Notes: a model not told the origin generated them from the letters alone. A stretch of 64,000 nt of DNA from Pseudomonas baetica (GCF_019733355.1 NZ_JAIHLQ010000011.1:1-64000), one strand, 5' to 3'; shown: positions 26,401 through 35,273, numbered from the stretch's first letter. A program made the numbers and translations.

Positions 26401-29400
26401 ACCTGATCACCCTGGACAACAACGGGGTCAGTGACTTGAACGGCAATGCCGGCAGCGGCACCACCGACTCCAACAACTACGCCATCGACAACCAGCGCCC
26501 GACGGCCACTGTCGTGTTCGCTGACACAGCCTTGAAAATCGGCGACACATCGTTGGTGACCTTCACCTTCTCCGAAGCGGTGACCGGGTTCAGCAACGCC
26601 GATCTGACCATCGCCAACGGCACGCTGACGGCCGTGAGCAGCAGCGATGGCGGTGTCACCTGGACGGCAACCTTCACCCCGACCAGCAATATCACCGACG
26701 CCACCAACCTGGTGACCCTGGACTACACCGGCATCGCTGACCTGGCCGGTAACGCCGGCAGCGGCACCACCGATTCGAACAACTACGCCATCGACACGCA
26801 ACGCCCGACCGCGACCATCGTGCTGGCCGATACCAGCCTCAGTGCCGGTGAAACGTCGCTGGTGACCATCACCTTTTCCGAGGCAGTGACAGGCTTCACC
26901 AACGCCGATCTGAACATTCCCAATGGCACGTTGACCGCCGTGAGCAGCAGCGATGGCGGCATCACCTGGACGGCGACGTACACGCCCACGCTCGGGGTCA
27001 ACGATATGAGCAACGTTATAGGCCTGAACAACACCGGCATCGCTGACCTGGCCGGTAACGCCGGCACCGGCGTCACCAACTCCGGCAATTTCGTGATCGA
27101 CACGATGGTGCCGACGGCCACTCTTGTGGTCGCCGACAACAGCCTGAGCATCGGCGAGACCACCACGGTGACGATCACCTTCTCCGAGGCGGTGATGGGC
27201 TTCAGTAATGCTGACCTGACCGTCGCCAACGGCACGCTGAGCGCCGTGAGCACCAGCGACGGTGGCATCACCTGGACGGCGACCTTTACCCCAAGCGCCA
27301 ATATCACCGACGCGACCAACCTGATCACCCTGGACAATACCGGGGTGCAGAGCGGGTCTGGCAACGTGGGGGTCGGCACCACGGATTCGAACAATTACGC
27401 CATCGACACCCAGCGCCCGACCGCGACCATTGTGGTGGCGGACACGGCGCTGGGCGTTGGCCAGACCACCACGGTCACCATTACCTTCAGCGAGGCAGTG
27501 ACCGGTTTCACCCTGGCTGACCTGACCGCCGAAAACGGCACGCTTTCAGGGCTGAGCACCTCGGACAACATCACCTATACCGCGACGTTTACCCCAGCGG
27601 CCGGCATCACCGACACCAGCAACCTGATCAGCCTGGACAACACCGGTATCGTCGACGGGGCAGGCAACGCCGGGAGCGGCACCACCGATTCGAACAACTA
27701 CGCCGTCGACAGTCAGCGTCCGACCGCGACCATCGTCGTGAGCGACAACGATCTGCGCCCCGGCGAAACAGCGACCGTGACCATCACCTTCAGCGAAGCG
27801 GTGACCGGTTTCGACAATTCCGACCTGAGCGTCGCCAACGGCACGCTGAGCAACGTGTCGTCGAGCGACGGCGGTATCACCTGGACGGCAACGTTTACCC
27901 CGACCATTGGCGTCAGCGACTCCACCAACCTGATCACCCTGAACAATACCGGCATCAGCGATCTGGCCGGTAATGCTGGCACTGGCTCCACCAACTCGGG
28001 CAATTACGCAGTGCATACCGAAGTGCCGACCGCAACCATTGTTGTCGCAGACACCGCGCTCAAGGCCGGGGAAACCTCGACGGTGACCATTACCTTCAGC
28101 GAGGCCGTCGCAGAATTCAGTAACGCTGATCTGACCATCGTCAATGGCGCCCTGAGCAACATCGTGAGCATTGACGGCGGCATTACCTGGACGGCGACGT
28201 TCACACCCACCGGCAATATCACTGACACGACCAACGTCATCACCCTCGACAACAGCGGTGTGGTCAATACATCGGGCAACAGCGGCGTGGGCACCACGGA
28301 CTCGAATAATTTCGCGATCGACACCGCACTGCCCACCGCCACGATCGTGGTGGCCGACAATCGCCTGGGCATCGGCGAAACCACCACCGTGACGATCACC
28401 TTCAGTGAAGCGGTGAGCGGCTTTGACCTGTCGGACATCAGCGTCGCCAACGGCACGCTGTCGAACCTGAGCAGCAGCGATGGCGGCATCACCTGGATCG
28501 CCACGCTGACGCCGACTGCCAACGTCAACGATGCGACCAACCTGATTGTGATCGACACTGCCGGCGTGCAGGACCTGGCCGGCAACCTCGGTGCGAGCAT
28601 CGCCATCTCCAACAATTACGCGCTCGACGCGACCCGGCCAACGGTGAGCATCGTGGTCGCCAACCCGACTCTGGGTATCGGCCAGACCACCACTGTGACG
28701 TTCACCTTCAGCGAGGCGGTGAGCAACTTCGACCTGTCCGACCTGAGCGTGACCAACGGCGAATTGAGCAACCTGAGCAGCAATGACGGCGGCAAAACCT
28801 GGACCGCCACGTTCACGCCAACCGCCAATGTGACCGACCCGAGCAATTTCATCGCGCTCGACACGAGCAACGTCACGGATCTGGCGGGCAACGTCGGCAG
28901 CACCGTGGCGGTGTCGAACAACTATGCCCTGGACAGCGAACGGCCGACCGCCACCGTGGTGGTCGCCAATCCGAACCTGGGTGTTGGCCAGACCTCGCAG
29001 GTGACGATCACCTTCAATGAGGCGGTCAGCGGTTTTGATCTCTCTGATATCAGTGTCGCCAATGGCACCTTGTCCAACCTGAGCAGCAATGACGGCGGCA
29101 AGACCTGGACCGCGACCCTGACGCCAAGCGCCAATGTCAGCAGCGCCAGCAATGCGATCACCGTCAACCGGGGCGGCGTCAGTGACCTGGCGGGCAATAG
29201 TGGCAGCGGTGTGAGCCAGTCCGGCAACTACGTGGTGAACACGGCGACGACGCCGACCTTCGTGGTTACGCCGAATCCGCAGTTCCGCAGCAGTGATCCG
29301 GTGACGTTCCCCGATGTGCCTTACACCGCGCTGCAACCGATCGTGTTCAGCGCCCCGACGGGCGACCTTGGCTCACCGCTGACTTTTGCGCCGTTGTTCG

Positions 29401-29804
29401 AACAGCGGGTGATCGGCAACGGCATCCGCCCCTTGGGCGACATATTCATGAACCACGGTGCCCTGAGCCCGAGTTTCCTTGCTCAGGTGTTCAGCAGCAG
29501 TGACAACGTTGGTGACGGCGCCGGCCATGGTTTCCTTGGCTTTGGCGGCGGCGATGGCGGGGTGTTCGGCACCAGTACGCTCTCCAGTCTGTTCAATCAG
29601 AACAGCGACGCCGCGCGTGATTCGCTGAATGCCTTCGGCAGCCATTCGATCAAGGCCGGCGATGTTTCCCAAGGGCTGCGCGGCGTGTTTGGCGCCCCGA
29701 CCCTGGTTGAGCAATTGCAGCAACTCAAAGACAGCGAGCAGCACCGGGTCGACAACCTGGCGTGCGCTCTGCAACAGGCTGGCATCAGCGAAATATCGGC
29801 CTGA
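23448..29804 (+). CDS. Giant LEPR/DUF4347 secreted protein with 13 Ig-like repeats
   Basis: 2118-residue predicted surface or secreted protein; ATG 23448 preferred over GTG 23439. There is no standard Sec signal. Instead the N-terminus has the LEPR motif SLEPRMLFDGA (residues 24-34), shared by a class of giant bacterial proteins. Residues ~85-245 are a DUF4347 domain (YGC at 184-186). Residues ~250-600 are a beta-helix-like, very glycine-rich region with GGGGGG runs. Residues ~608-1935 are 13 Ig-like repeats of 102 residues ending in NNYAIDT-type segments. The last ~180 residues are unique and lack RTX nonapeptides. The next gene is a TolC-family channel. Likely an adhesin or matrix protein. 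Confidence 0.9.
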   Translation: MWWSKQKSRVTECQQTLAAPMIMSLEPRMLFDGAVAATVADTAAQADSHTTADAAKTPTADQPVASKDTHGQADATPAASPVAVPGQSVVFVDSRVKDADSLLQGIAPGTQVVKLDATKDGLQQIADYLDQHQGVSSVQIIAYGNAGDLWLGNSYLSADNVAQRSAILGEIGKDMNVGGDILIYGCYTAEGDRGLSFVDSLAQLTGRDVAASNNRTGVGGDWDLEIATGTIESANVLSTKAMSEYQWGLATWTATNNLDSGVGSLRTALASAQNGDIVTFNAGMTVQLNSELLINKNITVDGDLNNDGVADVTLDGQYKTRVVEVTSGSTVTLDGLVITKGLVAGNGGNGGAAAAGAMGGGIFNAGILTLNNVTVTANAASGGGGGGGLSGGYSGGGGGGGGGIGGGNGGHGGSTGPGNLSYAGGAGTANTGGYGGGYTQNDMGGRGGTNIGGVGGNGASGYSHGGNGGSATNGTLFIGGGGGGSGWNAVGGVGGSAAGGIYNASTGTLKVIGTSVISNNLAAGGGGGGGGSGGNLANGGDGGRGVGAIWNNGGTVLITAANVAAMTGNAAASGVGGPSNSGSTGASPSSTDAVYSTGGTYNPNYVEPPTATIVLADSALKIGETSLVTITFNTAVSGFTNADLTIANGTLTAVSSSDGGITWTATFTPTNGITDTTNVITLDNTGVAATSDGTVGVGTTNSSNYVIDTQRPTATIVFADTALKIGETSLVTITFTEAVSGFTNADLTIANGTLSAVSSSDGGITWTATFTPSGGVTDTTNVVTLDNTGIADLAGNAGSGTTDSNNYAIDTVRPTATLVVADTALKAGETSQVTITFSEAVTGFTTADLSVANGSVSGLSSSDGGITWTATFTPTNNVSDTTNLITLDNTGISDLSGNAGSGTTDSNNYAIDTQRPTATIVVADNALRIGETSLVTITFSEAVTGFSNADLTIANGTLSAVSSSDGGITWTATFTPTANITDPTNLITLDNNGVSDLNGNAGSGTTDSNNYAIDNQRPTATVVFADTALKIGDTSLVTFTFSEAVTGFSNADLTIANGTLTAVSSSDGGVTWTATFTPTSNITDATNLVTLDYTGIADLAGNAGSGTTDSNNYAIDTQRPTATIVLADTSLSAGETSLVTITFSEAVTGFTNADLNIPNGTLTAVSSSDGGITWTATYTPTLGVNDMSNVIGLNNTGIADLAGNAGTGVTNSGNFVIDTMVPTATLVVADNSLSIGETTTVTITFSEAVMGFSNADLTVANGTLSAVSTSDGGITWTATFTPSANITDATNLITLDNTGVQSGSGNVGVGTTDSNNYAIDTQRPTATIVVADTALGVGQTTTVTITFSEAVTGFTLADLTAENGTLSGLSTSDNITYTATFTPAAGITDTSNLISLDNTGIVDGAGNAGSGTTDSNNYAVDSQRPTATIVVSDNDLRPGETATVTITFSEAVTGFDNSDLSVANGTLSNVSSSDGGITWTATFTPTIGVSDSTNLITLNNTGISDLAGNAGTGSTNSGNYAVHTEVPTATIVVADTALKAGETSTVTITFSEAVAEFSNADLTIVNGALSNIVSIDGGITWTATFTPTGNITDTTNVITLDNSGVVNTSGNSGVGTTDSNNFAIDTALPTATIVVADNRLGIGETTTVTITFSEAVSGFDLSDISVANGTLSNLSSSDGGITWIATLTPTANVNDATNLIVIDTAGVQDLAGNLGASIAISNNYALDATRPTVSIVVANPTLGIGQTTTVTFTFSEAVSNFDLSDLSVTNGELSNLSSNDGGKTWTATFTPTANVTDPSNFIALDTSNVTDLAGNVGSTVAVSNNYALDSERPTATVVVANPNLGVGQTSQVTITFNEAVSGFDLSDISVANGTLSNLSSNDGGKTWTATLTPSANVSSASNAITVNRGGVSDLAGNSGSGVSQSGNYVVNTATTPTFVVTPNPQFRSSDPVTFPDVPYTALQPIVFSAPTGDLGSPLTFAPLFEQRVIGNGIRPLGDIFMNHGALSPSFLAQVFSSSDNVGDGAGHGFLGFGGGDGGVFGTSTLSSLFNQNSDAARDSLNAFGSHSIKAGDVSQGLRGVFGAPTLVEQLQQLKDSEQHRVDNLACALQQAGISEISA
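25269..29240 (+). repeat. 13 tandem 306-bp Ig-like domain repeats
   Basis: Each unit encodes ~102 residues beginning [Q/V]RPTATIVVADxxL and containing ETSLVTITFSEAVTGF, SSSDGGITWTATFTP and LDNTGI.DLAGNAGSG. Period is 306 bases from about 25560. The first six units are very alike; the last three (from about 28630) diverge, with ANPTLGIGQTTTV and SSNDGGKTWTATFTP. This points to recent homogenisation of the N-proximal copies. Confidence 0.9.
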
Positions 29805-29852
29805 CAACACACAATTACTTAACACTGAGCGGGACCTAGGGGCGATCCAGGG

Positions 29853-31370
29853 ATGAGAAGAAGTCAGAAGTTGTTCGGCGCCAGCCTGCTGGCGCTAGCG
29901 ATCAGCGGGTGTGCAGTCACCAGCGAACCGATTGAGCGCAGCGTCAGTGAGCAGCGGGCCAGAACCGACCTGCAAAACATGTACAAGGATCAGGAACCGC
30001 TGCGCGGCCCCCTGACGCTGCATCAGGCCATGGCCCGCGCAGTGAAGTACAACCTTGAAGGCCGCTTGAAGATCATGGAGGAAGCGCTGGCCAAGCGGCA
30101 GCTCGACCTCGCCAGTTTCGACATGCTGCCGCGCATGGCGCTGGATGCCGGGTATGTGGGGCGTAACAACGTCAGTGCTTCCAGTAGCCAGAGCGTGCGC
30201 ACCGGCACCCAGTCGCTGGAACCGTCGACCTCGCAGGATCGTGACCGCGAAGTGGCGGATCTGACCATGGTCTGGAACGTCCTCGACTTCGGTGTCAGCT
30301 ATATCAGCGCCAAACAACAGGGTGACCAGCGCCTGATCGTGCAGGAACGTCGGCGCAAAGTGATCAACACCATCGTCCAGGATGTGCGCTCGGCGTACTG
30401 GCGAGCGATGGCCGCCGAACGTCTGCTCAAGCAGATCGACAGCCTGATGGCGCGAGTCGACACCGCCCGGAAAAACAGCCAGAGCATGAGCGAGCAGCGC
30501 ATTGGCGACCCGGTTCAGGCCTTGGGTTATCAGCGCTCACTCATCGAAGCCACGCGGCAATTGGAGGAGCAGCGCCGTGCGCTGTCGCTGGCGAAAACCG
30601 AACTGGCCACTCTGATCAATCTGCCGCTGGGCACAAATCTTACGCTGGCCACTGATGATGGATATCAGGTTCCCGAGCTCAAGGTCGATCTGGCGAAACT
30701 CGAACAGGAGGCTTTGACCAGCCGTCCGGAACTGCGCGAGCAGGATTACCAGACGCGCATCAGCGCCGCCGAAACCCGCAAAGCCATGCTGCGCTTGCTG
30801 CCAGGTCTGGAGTTTTCGGCCGGCGGGCATTACGACAGCAACTCGTTCCTCGTTGAGCAAGGCTGGGCCGACTACGGCGTGAAAATCACCTGGAACCTGT
30901 TCAACGTGATCTCTGCTCCGGCGGCGATCAACGTCGCCAAGGCCGGCGAAGAGGTCGCCACGGCAAGGCGTCAGGCGATGTCGATTGCGGTGCTGGCGCA
31001 GCTTTATGTGGCCAACGCCAACTATCAAGAGGCGTTGCGCCAGTTCAAGACCAGCCAGCAGTTGTCCGACATTGACGGGCAAATCGTTGGCCAGTTGCGC
31101 AATCGTCATCAGGCCGCCGGCATTGGTGAACTGGAGTTGATTCAGGGTGAGCTGAACAACCTGCAAGCCGACCTGCGTCGTGATCTTTCTTACGCCGATC
31201 TGCGCAATGCCTACGGCCAGATTTTCGCCAGTGCCGGGCTCGACCCGCTGCCGGATCAAGTGCAGTCCACGGACGTGCAGGCGATCGCGAACGCACTGGC
31301 CAATCGTGAGTCGGCGTGGGCGGCGGGGGATATCTCGTTGCCAGTGGTGGCGAATGCCTCCGCGCAATGA
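29853..31370 (+). CDS. TolC-family outer-membrane lipoprotein channel
   Basis: Outer-membrane factor of 505 residues beginning MRRSQKLFGASLLALAISGC, a lipoprotein signal with cysteine 20. Two OEP halves follow: PLTLHQAMARAVKYNLEGRL near the start and LEQEALTSRPELREQDYQTR in the middle. It lies 48 bases after the giant protein and overlaps the APS-kinase gene by 17 bases, so it belongs to the same unit. I infer that it is the outer-membrane exit for the giant protein, paired with the adaptors at 14657-18849. Confidence 0.88.
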   Translation: MRRSQKLFGASLLALAISGCAVTSEPIERSVSEQRARTDLQNMYKDQEPLRGPLTLHQAMARAVKYNLEGRLKIMEEALAKRQLDLASFDMLPRMALDAGYVGRNNVSASSSQSVRTGTQSLEPSTSQDRDREVADLTMVWNVLDFGVSYISAKQQGDQRLIVQERRRKVINTIVQDVRSAYWRAMAAERLLKQIDSLMARVDTARKNSQSMSEQRIGDPVQALGYQRSLIEATRQLEEQRRALSLAKTELATLINLPLGTNLTLATDDGYQVPELKVDLAKLEQEALTSRPELREQDYQTRISAAETRKAMLRLLPGLEFSAGGHYDSNSFLVEQGWADYGVKITWNLFNVISAPAAINVAKAGEEVATARRQAMSIAVLAQLYVANANYQEALRQFKTSQQLSDIDGQIVGQLRNRHQAAGIGELELIQGELNNLQADLRRDLSYADLRNAYGQIFASAGLDPLPDQVQSTDVQAIANALANRESAWAAGDISLPVVANASAQ

Positions 31371-31959
31371 CGTGCTGGCGCCAAGCGCCAGCATCAGCCG
31401 TATGCAACGCGAGGTCCGCAATGGCCATCGCGGTGCGGCCATTCTTCTGACCGGTTTGCCGGCGGCGGGCAAATCGACGCTGGCTCAAGCGCTGCACGCC
31501 ACGTTGTTCGGGTGTGGCTGGCAAACGGTGGTGCTTGATGGCGATAGCTTGCGTACCGGGCTCAATCGGGATTTGGGATTCAGTGACGCGGATCGCCAGG
31601 AAAACATTCGCCGCGCCAGCGAGCTCGCCGCTTTGCTGGTGGAAAATGGTCAGATCGTGATTCTGGCAATGATTGCGCCATTGGCCGAACTGCGAGAAAT
31701 GTTTGCCCAGCGTTTGGGCGAGGACTATCGCGAGGTCTGGTGCAGCGCCTCATTGGCAGTGTGCGAGCAGCGTGATCCGAAAGGGCATTACGCTCGGGCG
31801 CGACGAGGTGAGTTGGCCGGGTTTACCGGGGTCTCGGCGCCGTATGAGCCACCGTTGCAGGCCTCGTTGGTGCTCGATACGGGTACGCAGACCGTTGAGG
31901 CCTGTCTTGATCGTCTGTTGACCTGGCTCGGCGATTGCTCGGTGCTGCCCAAGACATGA
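31354..31959 (+). CDS. Adenylylsulfate (APS) kinase, CysC type
   Basis: Cytoplasmic enzyme that phosphorylates APS to PAPS, the donor for sulfotransferases; 201 residues. The P-loop is GLPAAGKST at 34-42, followed by TVVLDGDSLRTGLNRDLGFS (the DGD/R-LN motif) and DRQENIRRASELAALLVENG, then the RDPKGHYARARRGELAGFTG lid. It is stand-alone, without CysN or CysD here, so APS must come from the housekeeping sulfurylase. ATG 31354 overlaps the TolC stop, and its own stop overlaps the next start (ATGA). A dedicated PAPS source next to two sulfotransferases argues for sulfation as this locus's function. Confidence 0.9.
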   Translation: MPPRNDVLAPSASISRMQREVRNGHRGAAILLTGLPAAGKSTLAQALHATLFGCGWQTVVLDGDSLRTGLNRDLGFSDADRQENIRRASELAALLVENGQIVILAMIAPLAELREMFAQRLGEDYREVWCSASLAVCEQRDPKGHYARARRGELAGFTGVSAPYEPPLQASLVLDTGTQTVEACLDRLLTWLGDCSVLPKT

Positions 31960-32741
31960 GCCGTCCGGCGTATTCGCGACTGCCGGTGCCGGTGGATTTG
32001 CCACTGTTGTTGCAGGCGCTGGCGGCGATTGCCGAAGACGCCTGGCGTAGTCACTTCAACACGCAATATTTCTCGGGAGACTGGAGCGGCGTGGCGCTGA
32101 TTTCGGCGGCCGATGCGCTGACCGAATTGTCGCCCGGACGTGGTCAACCGTTACTGCGCGCGCCTTGGTTGCTGGATGAACGTTGGCGCCACGGTCTGCG
32201 GGATTTGCCGCTGGACATCGTCAGTGCGCGATTGTTGCGGTTGGGGCCCGGTGGGCGAATTCATGAGCACCGCGACTACGATCTCGCCGAGCCGGACGCC
32301 GATGTGCGTCTGCACATTCCGTTGCTCAGTCCGCCCGATGTGGATTTCTGGCTCGACGGTCAACGTGTGCCGATGATGGCGGGGGAATGCTGGTTTCTCG
32401 ATCTGGCGCGACCGCATCGGGTGGTTAACCGCGATACCTCGACGCGGGTTCATTTGGTGCTCGACTGCCGGCCTGGCGCCTGGCTTGCGCGGATGATTGA
32501 TGAAGGGCTGCCGAGTACGCCTCCAGCGCAATGGGCCGACACGTCGCTGCAGCGTTTTCAGCGACTGGTCGCTGAGGATGCTTCGCTGTCCTCAGCCTTG
32601 CGGGCACTCAACGACCCTGAACAGTTCATCATCCGAACCCTAGAACTGGCCGCCGAACAGGGCTTGCTGTTCTCTCGCGAAGAACTGCGCGCGGCCATGC
32701 GCCAGGGACGGCGGCAATGGAACGAACAATGGAGCGGCTGA
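31956..32741 (+). CDS. Aspartyl/asparaginyl beta-hydroxylase family dioxygenase
   Basis: Fe(II)/2-oxoglutarate-dependent hydroxylase, 261 residues. The jelly-roll core shows RLLRLGPGGRIHEHRDYDLA with iron-ligand candidates His103/His105, the second histidine His154 in LARPHRVVN, and Arg164 (DTSTRVHLVLD) for 2-oxoglutarate. The start at 31956 forms ATGA with the kinase stop. The last ~80 residues are helical and family-specific. In animals this fold hydroxylates Asp/Asn in EGF-like domains; in bacteria it also acts on small molecules. Here the repeats of the giant protein, rich in Asp and Asn, are possible targets; inference only. Confidence 0.87.
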   Translation: MSRPAYSRLPVPVDLPLLLQALAAIAEDAWRSHFNTQYFSGDWSGVALISAADALTELSPGRGQPLLRAPWLLDERWRHGLRDLPLDIVSARLLRLGPGGRIHEHRDYDLAEPDADVRLHIPLLSPPDVDFWLDGQRVPMMAGECWFLDLARPHRVVNRDTSTRVHLVLDCRPGAWLARMIDEGLPSTPPAQWADTSLQRFQRLVAEDASLSSALRALNDPEQFIIRTLELAAEQGLLFSREELRAAMRQGRRQWNEQWSG

Positions 32742-33703
32742 ACCTGGACGGCTGGTTACCGGTGCGTGTCTGGCCGGTCGCAGGGTGTTGGCAGGTGGAT
32801 TGGTGCTGGTTCGGCGATACGCCACTGCATCAGCCCTTTTTTCGCGACGCGGTCGAGGATGCGTTGCGCTTGCCGTTCAATCAGGCATTTCGTCGACAGA
32901 CGCCGCTGTCGGCGCTGACCGATTGGCAGGCGCAAAGCCCGGGGGTGGCGCCGAGCGCATTCATTTTGCACGCCTCGCGCTGCGGCTCGACGCTGATCAG
33001 CCAGATGCTCGCCCGGCTCGATGACCACATTGTTGTCTCGGAACCACCACCGCTGGACGCCTTGTTGCGCAGCGATCTGCCGGCGTCTGAACGTCGAGCC
33101 GCTATCAGCGGATTGCTCTCGGCTTACGGGCAGCGTCGTCGAGGCGTGGAGCAGCGGTTGGTGATCAAGCTTGATGCGTGGAACATCGGTGAGTGGCCGC
33201 TCCTGCAAGAATGTTTTCCTGATACGCCATGGTTGTTTCTGTATCGCGACCCGTTGGAAATCGCCGTTTCCCACCTGCGCCGCCCGGGCATGCACATGGT
33301 GCCGGGCATGCTCGGCGACGGCGTGCTGGAGGACGGTTTGCCGTTTGAGGGGCGTGAGGATTTCATTGCCCGGCGCTTGGGTCGATTGCTGGAGGCGGGT
33401 CGGACGCAATGCGAAGTGTCAGGTGGGCTGCCCGTCAATTACAGCGAGTTGCCCGGGGCGATGGCAGGGCGACTGGCAAGTTTTTTTCAGTTGAGCGCTG
33501 AGCAGCTTCAGCAGGCGTTCGCGGCGACGGCGCAACATGCCAAGCAGCCCTCACGGACGTTCGTCGCCGACAGTGAGGAAAAGCGCGGCGAGGCTTCGGT
33601 GTTGTTGCACAGGCATGTGCAACATTTCGCTCACGCGCCCTATGAAGCGCTGGAACGCTTGCGTCATCTCAGGACTTGGCCGACAAATCCGCCATCCCCT
33701 TGA
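32717..33703 (+). CDS. Second PAPS-dependent sulfotransferase
   Basis: 328-residue sulfotransferase that overlaps the hydroxylase gene by 25 bases; ATG 32729 is an alternative. The phosphosulfate loop is [10 protein letters not shown] at 85-94, later in the chain than in the enzyme at 22547 because of an ~80-residue N-terminal domain with several tryptophans ([16 protein letters not shown]). The 3'-phosphate region is [20 protein letters not shown]. The two sulfotransferases are only distantly alike, so they probably act on different acceptors. The gene ends 35 bases inside the convergent slipin gene. Confidence 0.85.
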   Translation: MERTMERLNLDGWLPVRVWPVAGCWQVDWCWFGDTPLHQPFFRDAVEDALRLPFNQAFRRQTPLSALTDWQAQSPGVAPSAFILHASRCGSTLISQMLARLDDHIVVSEPPPLDALLRSDLPASERRAAISGLLSAYGQRRRGVEQRLVIKLDAWNIGEWPLLQECFPDTPWLFLYRDPLEIAVSHLRRPGMHMVPGMLGDGVLEDGLPFEGREDFIARRLGRLLEAGRTQCEVSGGLPVNYSELPGAMAGRLASFFQLSAEQLQQAFAATAQHAKQPSRTFVADSEEKRGEASVLLHRHVQHFAHAPYEALERLRHLRTWPTNPPSP

Positions 33704-34433
33704 GTAACTCGATCGGCAGCGGAAAGACGATGGTCGAACTCTTGTCGCCGGCAATCGAACTCAAGGTCTGCATATAACGCAACTGCATGGCCCCTGGCTG
33801 ACGGCCGAGCATTTCGGCGGCCTGCATGAGTTTTTCCGAAGCCTGCAACTCGCCTTCGGCGTGAATCACCTTGGCCCGTCGTTCCCGTTCGGCTTCGGCC
33901 TGTTTGGCGATGGCGCGCACCATCGACTCGTTGAGGTCGACGTGTTTGATCTCAACGTTGGCGACCTTGATGCCCCATGCGTCGGTCTGGGCGTCGAGCA
34001 CTTGCTGGATGTCGATGTTCAACTGCTCGCGCTCGGCCAGCAGTTCATCCAGCTCATGCTTGCCCAGTACCGCACGCAGGGTGGTCTGAGCCAACTGGCT
34101 GGTGGCGGAGAGGAAGTTCTCGACTTGAATGATCGCCTTTTGTGGGTCGAGCACGCGAAAGTACAGCACTGCATTGACCTTCACCGAAACGTTGTCGCGT
34201 GTGATCACATCCTGCGGCGGTACATCGAGAACGATGGTGCGCAAGTCGACCCGAACCATTTGCTGAACCACCGGAATCAGCAGGATCAGCCCCGGACCTT
34301 TGACTTGCCAGAAGCGCCCGAGCTGGAACACCACGCCGCGTTCGTATTCGCGCAGGATGCGAAACGTCGACGCGGCGAGGGCGATCACCAATAACAGCAG
34401 CGCGAAAAAACCGATTTGCAGACCCATGATCAC
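33669..34433 (-). CDS. Slipin: SPFH/Band-7 membrane protein (stomatin-like)
   Basis: 254-residue stomatin-family protein that forms membrane-associated oligomers. The N-terminal membrane helix is [18 protein letters not shown], followed by the SPFH domain ([40 protein letters not shown]) and a coiled coil ([20 protein letters not shown]). It overlaps the NfeD gene by four bases, the usual slipin/NfeD operon. The end overlaps the convergent sulfotransferase gene. Confidence 0.92.
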   Translation of the reverse strand: MIMGLQIGFFALLLLVIALAASTFRILREYERGVVFQLGRFWQVKGPGLILLIPVVQQMVRVDLRTIVLDVPPQDVITRDNVSVKVNAVLYFRVLDPQKAIIQVENFLSATSQLAQTTLRAVLGKHELDELLAEREQLNIDIQQVLDAQTDAWGIKVANVEIKHVDLNESMVRAIAKQAEAERERRAKVIHAEGELQASEKLMQAAEMLGRQPGAMQLRYMQTLSSIAGDKSSTIVFPLPIELLKGMADLSAKS

Positions 34434-34981
34434 TCTCCGTGTCGAGCCGCGTCAGCCGCGGCGACTTTCAGCAGTAAGCCCTTGCGTCCCACTACGCGTA
34501 CCGATTGTCCGCTGTGCAGCGGTGTCGCGCTGTGCACCTGCCATTGCTCACCTTGCAGGTGTATCCAGCCGTGATGGGCATCTTCAGTCTGCACCGTGGT
34601 TATTGCCGTCACACTGCCGACCAGGCCCGCATCGCCACTGACGGCGTGGCGCGGTCGGGTTTTCAGGGCGCGGATGATCAGCGCAAGCAACAGTAAAGCG
34701 CTGATCAGCCCCAGACCGATCATCATCGGCACCGGCAAGTCCGCGTTGCCCAGCATCAGCGCGCCGATCACGAACATGATGATCCCGCCCAGACCAATCA
34801 CGCCGTAATTGGGCAGTGCGGCTTCAGCGATCAGAAAAACGATACCGAGGGTGACCAGCCAGAGACCGATCGGGTTGACCGACGACAGCGGAACATCGGC
34901 GGCGATAGCTGAACCGCTCAACAGGAGTAACCAGAGAAACGCACAACATCGACTGTTCACGTGACCCTCCGGGCGCGTCAT
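34430..34981 (-). CDS. Short NfeD-family protein without the protease domain
   Basis: 183-residue partner of the slipin. It has a signal-type N-terminus ([20 protein letters not shown]), membrane helices ([40 protein letters not shown]) and the C-terminal OB-fold NfeD domain ([20 protein letters not shown]). Full-length NfeD1 proteins carry a ClpP-like serine protease of ~200 residues between the signal peptide and the membrane part; here only a few residues remain between them. Either a natural short form or a lineage with an internal deletion. Confidence 0.85.
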   Translation of the reverse strand: MTRPEGHVNSRCCAFLWLLLLSGSAIAADVPLSSVNPIGLWLVTLGIVFLIAEAALPNYGVIGLGGIIMFVIGALMLGNADLPVPMMIGLGLISALLLLALIIRALKTRPRHAVSGDAGLVGSVTAITTVQTEDAHHGWIHLQGEQWQVHSATPLHSGQSVRVVGRKGLLLKVAAADAARHGE

Positions 34982-35273
34982 GGGTGTGCTTCTTTGAGTC
35001 TAGTTGAGGGTTTCGCTGGATGAATGTTGATCAATGTGCGGATGTGTCCAGTGAGCGGATTTCCCGGCGCCTGCAACTCGCCGAACTAGACTCAAACACA
35101 CCGCTACAACCGTTCAGTGCAGCGCCGAGGTGCATCAGGCCGGGAGTTGAGTCATCAGGTTTTGTGGCGTTCGCGTTGGCGCTTTCGCGAGCAAGCCCAC
35201 ACAGGTGACCGCGACCCCTTGGATGCCGCTCGCGAATAATCGCCCAGACACCATGTTCCCAAGGAGTTCCCCC

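Noticed and set aside
25182-29336. Long minus-strand frames opposite the giant Ig-repeat gene
   Set aside because: They repeat with the same 306-bp period as the real gene and have VxVGG/RRPGDxA-type low-complexity sequence; shadows of the plus-strand repeats.
35189-35207. Partial REP-like stretch (TTTCGCGAGCAAGCCC)
   Set aside because: Only one degraded arm, interrupted after AAGCCC; too decayed to list as an element.
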